From Loripinus fragilis (lineage: Eukaryota; Mollusca; Bivalvia; Lucinida; Lucinidae): 64,000 nucleotides of DNA. Made by a program: the position numbers and the translations under genes. Positions 1-10,255 of the stretch are shown here, piece by piece. The notes beneath the pieces were generated by a model. That model made no database searches. It was not told the DNA's origin and saw nothing but the letters and a program-made list of their open reading frames with translations. The stretch's first letter is position 1; each line of letters starts with the position of its first letter. The stretch is taken from contig OZ026520.1 of assembly GCA_964019695.1 (NCBI GenBank), positions 90,524,913-90,588,912 on the forward strand, written 5' to 3'.

Positions 1-1021
1 AAGAAAGAGAACATATACAATGTATGTGTGTTAAAATTCAAATAAATATATTTAAACCAATAAGTACAGTGGCCCCCATTTTTTACTTTTTTCTAAAAGG
101 TGAAATGATAGTCCATGAAATAAAAGCAAAAATTTAAGATCATCAATGTCAGCTTTTCTAGGCGAAAATGCATTCAACATGCTTAGGTAACCTGAGTAAT
201 GAGTTCTTAGTAGGTGTTACAAAATTAAGTTTTACGTTCAGACATAATACATGTACATTAAAGAGCCTATTTGTATTCAGTTTTGAACAAACGCACTACG
301 CAATGTTCTCCCGAATAATGACGAATCGAGACCAGAATACAATACACAAATTCTTGTAATACATTACACTGTTATTCGTTCAGTATTATAACAACCCTGG
401 CTCGCATTTGCATCATATTTTATTGCTTCGAGACAGCGGGTGACAACATTTTTGTAACATTGTCAAAATTCACAGCTGTAAAACATCTCGTTTTGGCTGA
501 ATAGTTCCTACCAATTGGTTTGATTCATTATTGCATAAATTTACCGATTCTATCAAGAAGTATTCATGGAATACCTTTGTTTTCTTGTAAAACGCATTTT
601 CTCGTATTTGTGTACTTTCAGTTTCATTTCAACATTCGGTGTACTTTTAATCGGTTTTCTGCACGGAGCATTCAATTTTCGCTAGCGGGTAACCCCGATG
701 TAATTGTGGTTCATTTGTATTGTTCATCGCCGCAGAGACCGAGTATATCCGAATTTATCTTAAAGTTTAAGTCGCAACTGAAAATGACGTGATGTGACGA
801 CCCCGGGCATGGACTAGAAGGGTATATAAGGGGCGAGTTTCTGTCATAGCTATTTTTAGATATTTACATTATTGCTTGCGGCGCTCTCGCCGCAAGCATT
901 TGTGTCGGAATAGTGATACCCTCTACCTGGTTTGTCTATTTATATAACATACTGTTAGCATAACGGTCGTGGTTATGGGAACAAAACAGTTCAACGACAA
1001 GACAATTCACCGACAGCAAGT
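1..1021. other. AT-rich non-coding stretch
   Basis: I see no gene here. Short open frames are no longer than chance and show no recognisable domain. A TATA-like string (TATATAAG at 823-830) lies about 45 bases upstream of a short GC-rich hairpin. This could be the promoter of a retroelement remnant, but I found no paired LTR ends or primer-binding site. Confidence 0.5.
873..898. repeat. perfect 10-bp hairpin
   Basis: The arms TGCTTGCGGC and GCCGCAAGCA are exact reverse complements around a 6-base loop (GCTCTC). The element is GC-rich in an AT-rich setting. It resembles the other fold-back hairpins of the window in having a short GC-rich apex. Confidence 0.7.
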
Positions 1022-1502
1022 TAAGACAGGGTTCGTACGAAAATGGGAAAACAGAAGTCCATGACTTTTCCAGGACTTTTTCATTTTTCAAGGACTCGAT
1101 TTCTTCCAAATTTTGAATAGCACAACGTTTAAAAGTGGACTTTTTTCAGCCAGATTCGGCGAATTGAAGGGCGCACTCGATTTCTTTGATTCTGACAATG
1201 GTGATAAAAACTGGGATTACCGCACAAATTGAATAGAATAGAATACGAGTTGCACCTCGCTCTTTGACGTACATCCAGCGATTTATCCAGCAGTTTATTT
1301 TTGTGATTTTCACACAGTTTTTTTGCGCATCCCATAAAGGACTAGTTGTATTTTTATATTTTTCAAAGACTAATTCATATTTTCAAGGATGATTTTACAA
1401 AATTCCAGGACAATTCCTGGACAAAAGGCACTTTTTTTCAAATTCCAGGAGTTTTCCAGGGCCAAGGTCAAATTTTTCCAGGTCTGTGCGAACCCTGTAA
1501 GA
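1022..1502. mobile_element. MITE-like element with CAGGGTTCG termini
   Basis: The element 1027-1497 begins CAGGGTTCG and ends CGAACCCTG, so it has terminal inverted repeats. A 5-base direct repeat TAAGA flanks it (1022-1026 and 1498-1502). The interior is rich in the word TTCCAGGA and its complement, which makes the two halves partly complementary. No transposase is present. Open frames of 66-111 codons across it run through the repeats and look spurious. The superfamily is uncertain; hAT and PIF-like elements both use similar termini. Confidence 0.6.
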
Positions 1503-1908
1503 GCATGTCTCATATTATGTTCCATATTAACCCCCAAATTCAATTTGTGGATATATGCAGCAGATCGCATATTTTATTTATGGCAGCATTCCATATTTGT
1601 TATGTAGATACATCTTGGACCCTGGCGAGTCACCAAATGTTTCCAGGTCACTGTGACCTTGACCTCTGGTTTCAGTTCTAGCAAGGTCGAGCTCAGAGCA
1701 TATCTGTATATAATTTGAGGTAGGAATCCTAAATTTTGTGTGAGGATTAATTTTGGGATCATGGCGTGTCACGCATACACTTCTGGGTCAATTTGCCATG
1801 TAGCTTGTACATAAGCATGTATAAAAGCACTGCAGCTCAGTTCTATAACTTTATTAATCATGCCACGATTGTCCAAACATGAACGATATGGCGCAATCGG
1901 AATGATAT
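1503..1908. other. non-coding, no recognised gene
   Basis: The stretch contains GTGACCTTGACCT-type words, common in dispersed molluscan repeats, around 1640-1690. I see nothing else that can be named. Confidence 0.4.
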
Positions 1909-2377
1909 TGGCCCACTTCGAATCGAAATAAAGTTCCTACTAAAGATCTTGCGTAATATATGCGTGCATACGTTTACACCCGAATGGCTACAGTTGCAAC
2001 CTTTTACTTAGTTGTCAAGTAAACAAAGTGAATAGCCCTGTATGCCCCACCTCAACTCTTCATCGTAGACAAAAAGGGTGTGCATAAACTGCACAGACTA
2101 CTCTTACTAACAATTACGAATAAGAGGGACCGCAAATAGAACACATCAAGGATTTAATTTGTAAAATAAAAAAAAATTTGAGGCTATTGATAGATCTTGA
2201 AACCATCTTGCTAGATAGGTCTAGAGGAGGGAATCAGATAAGCTACTAGAGTAATGGTGCTCTGACCCACCGTTGATGTTTAGTAGGTTCGTGACGTCAC
2301 TATAGTAGCAACTATCGATGTTCGAATTGAACTTTAGTTACACTAGTAGAAACTAAACTTCAATTCGAAGTGGGCCA
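1909..2377. mobile_element. MITE-like element, TGGCCCACTTCGA termini
   Basis: The left end TGGCCCACTTCG is matched by CGAAGTGGGCCA at the right end. The right half also contains an internal hairpin (2321-2369) whose arms TTCGAATTGAA and TTCAATTCGAA flank a short spacer. There is no coding sequence. The target duplication is not clear. Confidence 0.5.
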
Positions 2378-3499
2378 TTATAATTGCCTTCAGTCAACTA
2401 TATAGAATAGCTACCAGTCTGATAATAAAAGTGGTCATTAATACATGTAAAATATTGTAATAATATTTCTTTCTTTTCCAAATGGTTATGTTCATTTTAA
2501 TGGTCTATAAATGTAATTGTCTTCAGTGCAGTTGTATGATTATCAGAACTTAGCACCAGCCTATAGACTAGCAACAAAATAGGAATATGCTTATATGGGA
2601 AAAATGAAATGACTATTTAAAAAGTTCTAGGCCTTTGGGAAAGGCGATCAACTATACAGCCCCTCAGAGATCATTATCAGGCTACAGGGACAGTTAAATA
2701 TCGACGCAGGTCTGGTTAACCAAAAATGACGACCTGACGTTAAGACGACAACTTACGTCGAGTGTATCAACGATATTTGCATCAATGATATCCGTTCTGG
2801 CTGGCTATTGTCATTTCCAGACAAATAATAGGTTTTCGAGGGTAATTTGTATCCAGGTTTTTAATAAAGATATTTTGATACAATTACTTTAAATCATATC
2901 TGATCCCTGGACAAATTTCAATTTTCAACTTTTGAATCTAAGGGTATTGCTATTCGATAGACTGTTGTTATTTATTATTTTGGCATGAAATTAAAAACAT
3001 GTTTTGCTGACGTGTTGATGTTCATTGTTGCCAAAACTAAAAAATTTGATACATTAAAAATAAGTAAATTTTATTAATTTCATTTCCTTGCGTTTTTAAA
3101 GTCCTTCAGTGTACGGCGCTAGGTGCCGCTTTAGATAACTGTTTGTGTTTTTCTTTTGCCAGAAGAGTATCTTACCCACCGACTCAATAACTATTGTTAA
3201 TGTTCGTCTATGACGTGGTTTTAGTGCAGTGTAAACAATAACCAAATTTGGAGGTGTTCCCAACATACAAGGTGCACATGCTGTTTTTCAACTAGACAAG
3301 CCCTCCTTTAAAAGGAAAATTTATTTTCATTTATATTATTACGCGGTATATTAAGAATGTGTATAGTACTACTGCATGCTGAACCATATCCAATATGGAA
3401 TCACTATTTCATCACACGCTAAGCCATACGAAAAAAAAACAAAAACAGATGTCTCCCCCTTTTAAGGGTCAAAAGTAGCACTATGTCAGTAAATATGGT
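2378..3499. other. non-coding, nothing recognised
   Basis: AT-rich sequence with no open frame of interest and no clear repeat structure. Confidence 0.4.
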
Positions 3500-3905
3500 A
3501 ACTAATGAAAGGGAAATAGCTCCAGAAATAAACCAAACAGAGTTATGGTTCTTGTGAGTGACATAGTTTTATTGTGCTTTATGACACGTCGATTTATTGT
3601 ATGAATTTTCATTCAAATCACAGCGAGGACTCGGAATAGCATTGCATATAATTAAAGGGACATAACTTTAAAAATATGCAAAGCAGAGTTATGGTTCTTG
3701 CACAGGATACATCGTCTCATTGTGCTCTATAACTGTATGAAGTTTCATCCAAATAGCTTTAAAAATTTCAACTTACAGAACGGACACAAAATTGCATTTA
3801 CTAATGTTTCAAGGGGATAAATTTGAAGAAAAATATATGCAAGCAACATGGTTCTTGTGCATGACATGTCGTCTTAATGTGTTTTACATACGTATCACAG
3901 ACTCA
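3500..3905. repeat. three diverged tandem units of about 140 bp
   Basis: Units near 3510, 3655 and 3800 share the order 'AGGGA-AA-TA-CT', 'CAGAGTTATGGTTCTTG', a GACA-CGTC motif and a T/G-rich end. They are moderately diverged. There is no coding capacity. The pattern suggests a remnant of an older dispersed element. Confidence 0.55.
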
Positions 3906-4222
3906 TATTTGAGACTTGATTAAAATTTAAAACAAACTTACCACAATCATTTCCTATTAAACATCAGTACTTTCTAATCTAAACGGTTTTAATATCCGGA
4001 GATAATGTCATGGTGAGCTGCAATGTACTTCCTTCTAATGAGCTACTTAAGCTTTATACTGCTTCTATATTTAAGATAAAAGTTTCCATTGATATCATAT
4101 TTAACCCAATAATGAAAATCAGCTGACAGTCATATGCACGACCCACGTTGAATGTATGCTAATTGGAATGAAAAGTGAAAACGATATTTGGGTAGCCGAA
4201 CTGAGTGTTTCAACATAGCTGT

Positions 4223-5316
4223 TATAAAGACATATGCGGTTATTTCCAATGCGCACCTTTCCGGCGTCTGCAAACGGGTAAAGTTGTCTGGGTCCTGTCT
4301 TTTGGCCTTTAACGGATTCGGATCAACACAGCTATCCATCATTCTTATGTCATATCGGTGCTCTGACAATTTCTTGACAAAATAAAGTAATTAAAGTGTG
4401 TGCGAAATATATATTGACATCTTATCAGAACTGATCGTCTCAGCACTAAAGACAGATAAATGTAGCTCAGTTGAAATCAAACGACGTACACAACTACCCT
4501 GGTTACGAATACGATAGTGGCCGAGTCTCTACTATTTGTAAGGTTATTTAGAGCGGCGCACGACCTGACCTCGTGGCCTAGTGGTTAGCGTGACTGGCTA
4601 CAAAGCCAGAGGACCAGGATCGATTCCCGGGTGCGCACATATTTTCAGTGTGTGTTTTTTTTTGTTTTTTTTTTTTTTTAACATTTCAATGCTAAATTGC
4701 TTCATATACTAGTGAAATGGCATCATCAAAACGACCAAAATGGTAATTCTTGAACTTTTTATATTGAATTACGCATGCAACCTATGGGAGTGGGGGTAAA
4801 TTTGGCCCTCTTGAAAGAGAATTAGTTCGGTGACCCCAGGTTTTTGTTCTTTTTTCTTAAAGGTATTATAATAGTCCATGGATTAAAAATAAAATTTTAA
4901 GGTTTTCAACATCAGATTTTTTAATACATGATTTATTCTAAAAACAAATTCCAATTTTCGACGAATTGCCAAAATATATCATGCAGTATCTTGTCACAGC
5001 ATGGGATAACAAGTAAGTTTGCACATTATCTATAAGGTTTAAGGTCATGGGCAGTAATTTAAGCTAAAGGAAAGAAGCTGGCTGAATATTACAACCGTTT
5101 TAGCTAGATACATGTATTTAGGACTAGTGTTAGTATTTTATATTTTTAGAAAATTGGTCAAATGCTGAAAACTTCAACATGAGATTCTGAAAAAAAAAAA
5201 GCACGGTGACATATCTTTTTTATTTCATAAATGGATAGCCCATGCATAAAACAAACTGTATGCAAAGTATTGAATTTATTTCAATATGGGAAGTATTTAG
5301 TAGCATATGTCCTTAA
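4223..5316. repeat. long dispersed repeat, left copy of an inverted pair
   Basis: This block is closely reverse-complementary to 22600-23640, with small indels including a roughly 37-base gap near its outer end. The pair faces inward across 17 kb, which includes the whole PLE cluster. The block contains a tRNA-like promoter (4560-4640) in its middle, so it may be a Pol III-associated element or an older element that captured one. No coding function was recognised. A 79-codon minus-strand frame over 4130-4369 extends outside the repeat and is unlikely to be real. Confidence 0.7.
4560..4640 (+). repeat. tRNA-like SINE head with A and B boxes
   Basis: An A-box-like TGGCCTAGTGG is followed about 40 bases later by a B-box-like GGATCGATTCC. 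An anticodon-like stem CTGGC/GCCAG lies between them. The acceptor ends do not pair and the anticodon loop has six bases, so this is not a functional tRNA gene. The same head occurs inverted at 23260-23345, and a third relative lies near 40187. Confidence 0.55.
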
Positions 5317-5358
5317 TATAGGTTTTTTACTAAATTGGTTCTATTACATATTAATAAG

Positions 5359-5453
5359 ATCGAGACACAAATATGCAAAACGGTGACTTGGCTTTGCCAC
5401 ACAAAAAGTTCATGGCAAAGCCCATTTACCGTTTTACATACCGGTGTCTCGAT
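5359..5453. repeat. fold-back hairpin
   Basis: The outer arms ATCGAGACAC and GTGTCTCGAT and the inner arms TGGCTTTGCC and GGCAAAGCC pair around a loop of about 15 bases. An internal AAAACGGT/ACCGTTTT pair adds to the stem. It is non-coding. Confidence 0.65.
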
Positions 5454-5970
5454 AATGTTAAAAGTATAACTATGCAATATTTGATTTAAATACCATGCTG
5501 TTCAAGAGATATGAGCATTTTCACTAAAACAACTTGACCGGCCAAAATGATGATGGACAAATCCTCACCACTATTTTGCCTACCAGGGTGACTGGACAAA
5601 ACTAAGATAAATAAGTATGCAAAATTTGATCCAAATAAAAGATTTATGAGTTAATATGATTTTCACTAACTTACCACAACAGGCTGGACAATTGCTCAGC
5701 AAACCCATGTCTATCAACAAAAGAAGCTTTCGCATGCCAGTGGCTAGGAAATGTTGAACGTTTGAAAATATACCATGTTTTTTAAAAGTTATGCACATTT
5801 ACACAAACTGGTAATATATCATTGTCTGTCTTTTAATCATAAGTGGATATATCACTGGCGCTTCGAGCTCGTAATTTACTCACTTAAACGACTAACCTCC
5901 AGCCAGTAACGTATTAAGCAACAAATCACTGCGAGCGCGAATCTATTTCTTAAATATTATTTCTGGTCAG

Positions 5971-6060
5971 TTCATTGAATCATGAAATCATCAGGCCTCT
6001 TGCAAAATTAAAATGCAGCACTTCTGGTTTTCTTTACATTGCAAGAGACCCGACGTGTAC
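5971..6060. repeat. degenerate fold-back related to 31815-31910
   Basis: GAATCATGAA, GCCTCTTGCAA and TTGCAAGAGACCC occur in the same order as in the well-paired hairpin at 31815-31910, but the outer arm has decayed on the right. Confidence 0.4.
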
Positions 6061-6092
6061 AAACCCAAAGTAAATGTATTTCTTAAAAATTG

Positions 6093-6105
6093 TATGTGAT
6101 AAAAA
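6093..6105. repeat. left 13-bp target-site duplication of the PLE cluster
   Basis: TATGTGATAAAAA here is identical to 17442-17454. It abuts the 3' end of the minus-strand PLE copy. Confidence 0.8.
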
Positions 6106-6139
6106 TTGGAATAGAAAATCAGTACAACTCAAATTTTTC

Positions 6140-6183
6140 TTCTACAAACTAGTTTCGGATTTTATTCCTTCTTCAGTGCAAAA
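6140..6183 (-). ncRNA. type I hammerhead ribozyme motif (PLE copy 1)
   Basis: This is the same 44-base motif as at 10117-10160, on the opposite strand. It lies just inside the left target duplication. Confidence 0.7.
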
Positions 6184-6484
6184 TGGTTGATTGTATATAA
6201 TACCACTATGTGATGTCATAAGCGCCAAATGAAATGACGTCAAAAAACGCCAAAATAAATGACGCTATTTAGTGACGTTATAGTGAGATGGCAAAAGTGC
6301 ATATAATGATGAATACAATTAGCTGGATCAATGATACAAAATGTCACTAAAAAGACTTTACAAGTAGAATTATTGAACATGAAAATAAGTAGTGACAAAC
6401 AGCATATGTATACATTAAATATGCATATATCCATACCAAATATTGTTTTACTTAAACTATACCTTGCCTGCAGTTACATTTATT

Positions 6485-6590
6485 GTCTGCTGATCACCAT
6501 TTCAAACAGTTTAGATCCAGATCAGGACCAAACAAACAGTCGGTCCTGATCTGGATCCAAACTGTTTAACAAAAAGGTTGATCAGCAGAC
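6485..6590 (-). repeat. PLE 3' UTR hairpin, copy 1
   Basis: Identical 106-base hairpin to 13463-13568, on the minus strand. Confidence 0.8.
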
Positions 6591-6615
6591 GACAAAGAAT
6601 ATAGCATGCGAAGAT

Positions 6616-7946
6616 TTAAGGGATTTGGTACAGTACCTTGGAATTCATACCGTTTGGATGAATGGTATTTAGACGATGCATCCAGTAGGTTTCTTTCAAT
6701 AATCTAGGCCATTCAGCCTCAACTTTATCAATAGGAGCAAATGAGAAATCCCTTGGAGTATGGCCATTTTCATTGAAATGTAAAGAAACATTTGTGAAAT
6801 TATCTGGATAATGACAAATATCAAAACGATGACTGTTCATTCTCTTTGAAACCTTTTGGTGCGTCTGACCAACATATTGTGCATGGCATTTTTTACATGT
6901 TATTAGATAAATAACATTTTCAGAAGTGCAATCAAAATCATATTTAAGCAAAAAAGCTTCATTTGTATTGGAACAAACAAATTCTGTTGATTCATTAATA
7001 CTCTTACAATGGGTACATCTGCGTCTTTTGCATGAAGATACTGACCCTGTATGAGATTTACTGAAATTCATTTTTGAATGCGTTAAAATGTCAGCAAGGT
7101 TTTGTGGTCTTTTAAATGCCAATACAGGCTTATGTTGGAAGATATAATTAACACTTGATTTTTGAGATAGAGCAAGTAAACCCCAGTATTTGTTCATGAT
7201 TTCACCAATCCTTGGTAGGGAGGGGTTGTAGGTTATCACATAAGGGATAATTTTTGCATTACTTTTAGCTGTTTCCCTTAAAGCTACATCTCTCGAAAGA
7301 GATCGTGCTTTCTGAAAAGCATGGTCAACAATGTGTTGTGGGTAATTTCTTTTCATAAAATAACTTTTGAGTTTATCAAGCTCTTTCTCAAAATTTTCAT
7401 CATCAGAGATAATACGTCTGTATCGTTTTGCCTGGCTAAAAGGTATACCTTTTTTGCATGATAAAGGATGGCATGAAGAGTATTCTATGTACTGATGATT
7501 GTTTGTCTTTTTAACATGTATTGAAGTATCTAAAGTACCGTCATTATTTTTACTGATGTCAACATCCAGAAATGTTGCTTTTTCGGTTGAATATTGATAT
7601 GTAAATTTTATAGACGGATGTGCACTATTTAGATACTTAATGAAATCAAGGAGTTCATCTTCAGAATATTCCCATATCAGGAATATGTCATCCAAGAACC
7701 TTAGCCAGATGAGGGGTTGACGGTGATATTGGTTCAATTTATCTTCTTCAAATTTACCCATGAAAAGGGAAGCGTAATTTGGGGCCATTTTTGTACCCAT
7801 TGCACATCCCATAATTTGTAGGTAGTTATCACCATTAAACTGAAAGTGATTTTTAGTTAATACTGTTGAAATTAGCTCACACAGAGATTCAGTTGATATT
7901 CCACCATTGCTAGGTTTAGAATTTAGGAAGTGTTGACAGGCTTTAA
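6616..7946 (-). pseudogene. PLE ORF2 fragment: RT motif B onward plus GIY-YIG endonuclease
   Basis: The reading frame matches ORF2 residues 303-744 without a stop. It keeps the RT motif B region (GCAMGTKMAPNYASLF), the FLDDIF catalytic pair, the zinc-finger cysteines and the GIY-YIG core. It lacks motif A (LDVTSLYSNIPH) and everything before it, so the RT cannot be active from this copy alone. The frame stays open for 24 more codons across the inverted junction up to an ATG at 8016, but those codons read antisense to copy 2 and are an accident of the rearrangement. Confidence 0.85.
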
Positions 7947-7951
7947 GTGCA
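7947..7951. other. inverted junction filler between PLE copies 1 and 2
   Basis: GTGCA matches neither copy. On its left, copy 1 stops at ...GGCTTTAA; on its right, copy 2 starts at TGAATGAAG. The element breakpoints are 402 bp apart on the element map (12107 versus 11705 in copy 3 coordinates). Confidence 0.75.
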
Positions 7952-9684
7952 TGAATGAAGACCCGTCTGAAAATCTTGCCACAGATATCAAAAATACAGT
8001 TGAAAATATTGCACAAAAAGAGAGAAAAGGTGAATTAAATAATCTGGTGACTACTGGTGCTAGGACTCCACAATTTTATGTGCTTCCTAAGATACATAAG
8101 GAACATAATGAAACTTTTCCTATTGGTTATCCGGGCCGTCCCATCGTATCTGCCTGTAACTCTTATACAGAAAATATATCAGGATTTATTGATGAAATTT
8201 TGCAGCCCCATGTCAAAAATCTTGGTTCTTATGTTAAAGATACTACAGATTTTTTACGCAAGTTGCAAAATGTTCCTTATGTACCTAAGAAAGCATTTTT
8301 AGTGACACTGGATGTTACATCACTGTATAGTAACATACCACATAACGATGGTATTAAAGCCTGTCAACACTTCCTAAATTCTAAACCTAGCAATGGTGGA
8401 ATATCAACTGAATCTCTGTGTGAGCTAATTTCAACAGTATTAACTAAAAATCACTTTCAGTTTAATGGTGATAACTACCTACAAATTATGGGATGTGCAA
8501 TGGGTACAAAAATGGCCCCAAATTACGCTTCCCTTTTCATGGGTAAATTTGAAGAAGATAAATTGAACCAATATCACCGTCAACCCCTCATCTGGCTAAG
8601 GTTCTTGGATGACATATTCCTGATATGGGAATATTCTGAAGATGAACTCCTTGATTTCATTAAGTATCTAAATAGTGCACATCCGTCTATAAAATTTACA
8701 TATCAATATTCAACCGAAAAAGCAACATTTCTGGATGTTGACATCAGTAAAAATAATGACGGTACTTTAGATACTTCAATACATGTTAAAAAGACAAACA
8801 ATCATCAGTACATAGAATACTCTTCATGCCATCCTTTATCATGCAAAAAAGGTATACCTTTTAGCCAGGCAAAACGATACAGACGTATTATCTCTGATGA
8901 TGAAAATTTTGAGAAAGAGCTTGATAAACTCAAAAGTTATTTTATGAAAAGAAATTACCCACAACACATTGTTGACCATGCTTTTCAGAAAGCACGATCT
9001 CTTTCGAGAGATGTAGCTTTAAGGGAAACAGCTAAAAGTAATGCAAAAATTATCCCTTATGTGATAACCTACAACCCCTCCCTACCAAGGATTGGTGAAA
9101 TCATGAACAAATACTGGGGTTTACTTGCTCTATCTCAAAAATCAAGTGTTAATTATATCTTCCAACATAAGCCTGTATTGGCATTTAAAAGACCACAAAA
9201 CCTTGCTGACATTTTAACGCATTCAAAAATGAATTTCAGTAAATCTCATACAGGGTCAGTATCTTCATGCAAAAGACGCAGATGTACCCATTGTAAGAGT
9301 ATTAATGAATCAACAGAATTTGTTTGTTCCAATACAAATGAAGCTTTTTTGCTTAAATATGATTTTGATTGCACTTCTGAAAATGTTATTTATCTAATAA
9401 CATGTAAAAAATGCCATGCACAATATGTTGGTCAGACGCACCAAAAGGTTTCAAAGAGAATGAACAGTCATCGTTTTGATATTTGTCATTATCCAGATAA
9501 TTTCACAAATGTTTCTTTACATTTCAATGAAAATGGCCATACTCCAAGGGATTTCTCATTTGCTCCTATTGATAAAGTTGAGGCTGAATGGCCTAGATTA
9601 TTGAAAGAAACCTACTGGATGCATCGTCTAAATACCATTCATCCAAACGGTATGAATTCCAAGGTACTGTACCAAATCCCTTAA
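7952..9684 (+). pseudogene. PLE ORF2 lacking its first 168 residues
   Basis: From residue 169 to 744 the frame matches intact ORF2. It retains all RT motifs from FYVLPKIHK through FLDVDI and the complete C-terminal zinc-finger and GIY-YIG endonuclease. The N-terminal segment, including the conserved ADKSSSIVIM block, is missing. Upstream in-frame codons back to an ATG at 7930 come from copy 1 antisense and the junction filler. A partly active RT-endonuclease is conceivable but there is no element promoter in front of it. Confidence 0.85.
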
Positions 9685-9709
9685 ATCTTCGCATGCTATA
9701 TTCTTTGTC

Positions 9710-9815
9710 GTCTGCTGATCAACCTTTTTGTTAAACAGTTTGGATCCAGATCAGGACCGACTGTTTGTTTGGTCCTGATCTGGATCTAAACTGTTTGAAA
9801 TGGTGATCAGCAGAC
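9710..9815 (+). repeat. PLE 3' UTR hairpin, copy 2
   Basis: Same hairpin, 26 bases downstream of the ORF2 stop codon. Confidence 0.8.
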
Positions 9816-10057
9816 AATAAATGTAACTGCAGGCAAGGTATAGTTTAAGTAAAACAATATTTGGTATGGATATATGCATATTTAATGTATACATATGCTG
9901 TTTGTCACTACTTATTTTCATGTTCAATAATTCTACTTGTAAAGTCTTTTTAGTGACATTTTGTATCATTGATCCAGCTAATTGTATTCATCATTATATG
10001 CACTTTTGCCATCTCACTATAACGTCACTAAATAGCGTCATTTATTTTGGCGTTTTT

Positions 10058-10107
10058 TGACGTCATTTCATTTGGCGCTTATGACATCACATAGTGGTAT
10101 TATATAC
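10058..10107 (+). promoter_or_regulatory. possible PLE promoter elements (CRE-like, TATA-like)
   Basis: A perfect CRE palindrome TGACGTCA (10058-10065) is followed by TATATAC (10101-10107). Further TGACGT/ACGTCA half sites lie just upstream. They sit in the PLE terminal repeat, immediately upstream of the hammerhead and ORF1. Spacing from the TATA would place initiation inside the hammerhead. This is inference from motifs only. Confidence 0.35.
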
Positions 10108-10116
10108 AATCAACCA

Positions 10117-10160
10117 TTTTGCACTGAAGAAGGAATAAAATCCGAAACTAGTTTGTAGAA
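10117..10160 (+). ncRNA. type I hammerhead ribozyme motif (copy 2/3 junction)
   Basis: Stem I pairs TTTTGCA (10117-10123) with TGTAGAA (10154-10160) through 7 base pairs, two of them G-U. The core CTGAAGA (10124-10130) fits CUGANGA. Stem II is GGA/TCC with a 6-base loop, plus one extra A after the core. GAA (10144-10146) is followed by the palindrome ACTAGT as stem III. The cleavage triplet is GTT, so cleavage falls after 10153. PLE terminal repeats are known to carry minimal hammerheads. The departure from consensus is the A before stem II, where a G10.1-C11.1 pair is usual. Stem III closes only 2 bp in a monomer but 6 bp in a dimer. Confidence 0.75.
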
Positions 10161-10255
10161 GAAAAATTTGAGTTGTACTGATTTTCTATTCCAATTTTAT
10201 GATCAATCATCAGTACTAAGTATCTTTATGATCCTCAAGATTTTTTCTATTCAAA

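Larger units (their letters stand above)
6106..7946 (-). mobile_element. PLE copy 1, 5'-truncated, inverted
   Basis: This copy reads right to left. It starts inside the RT gene, at the equivalent of 12107 in copy 3. It runs through the 3' UTR hairpin and the hammerhead and ends 44 bases past the predicted ribozyme cleavage site, next to the left target duplication. It is near-identical to the matching parts of the plus-strand copies. Confidence 0.9.
7952..10153 (+). mobile_element. PLE copy 2, 5'-truncated, plus strand
   Basis: The copy starts inside ORF2 and continues through its stop, the 3' UTR hairpin (9710-9815) and the hammerhead, then joins copy 3 head-to-tail. I set its right boundary at the predicted ribozyme cleavage point (after 10153). 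Confidence 0.85.

Noticed and set aside
790..1021. LTR with a TATA box
   Set aside because: TATATAAG is present but no second LTR, primer-binding site or paired TG/CA ends could be found.
1346..1681. 111-codon frame
   Set aside because: It runs through the repeated TTCCAGGA interior and right end of a MITE and beyond, with no domain features.
4560..4640. Functional tRNA gene
   Set aside because: The acceptor ends do not pair and the anticodon loop has the wrong size; it is part of a dispersed repeat.
6240..6549. 64- and 72-codon frames repeated in every PLE 3' UTR
   Set aside because: They occur on both strands of the same non-coding UTR in identical copies, so their recurrence only reflects copy number.
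8057..8302. 81-codon plus frame repeated in copies 2, 3 and 4
   Set aside because: It is an out-of-frame shadow of the RT gene.
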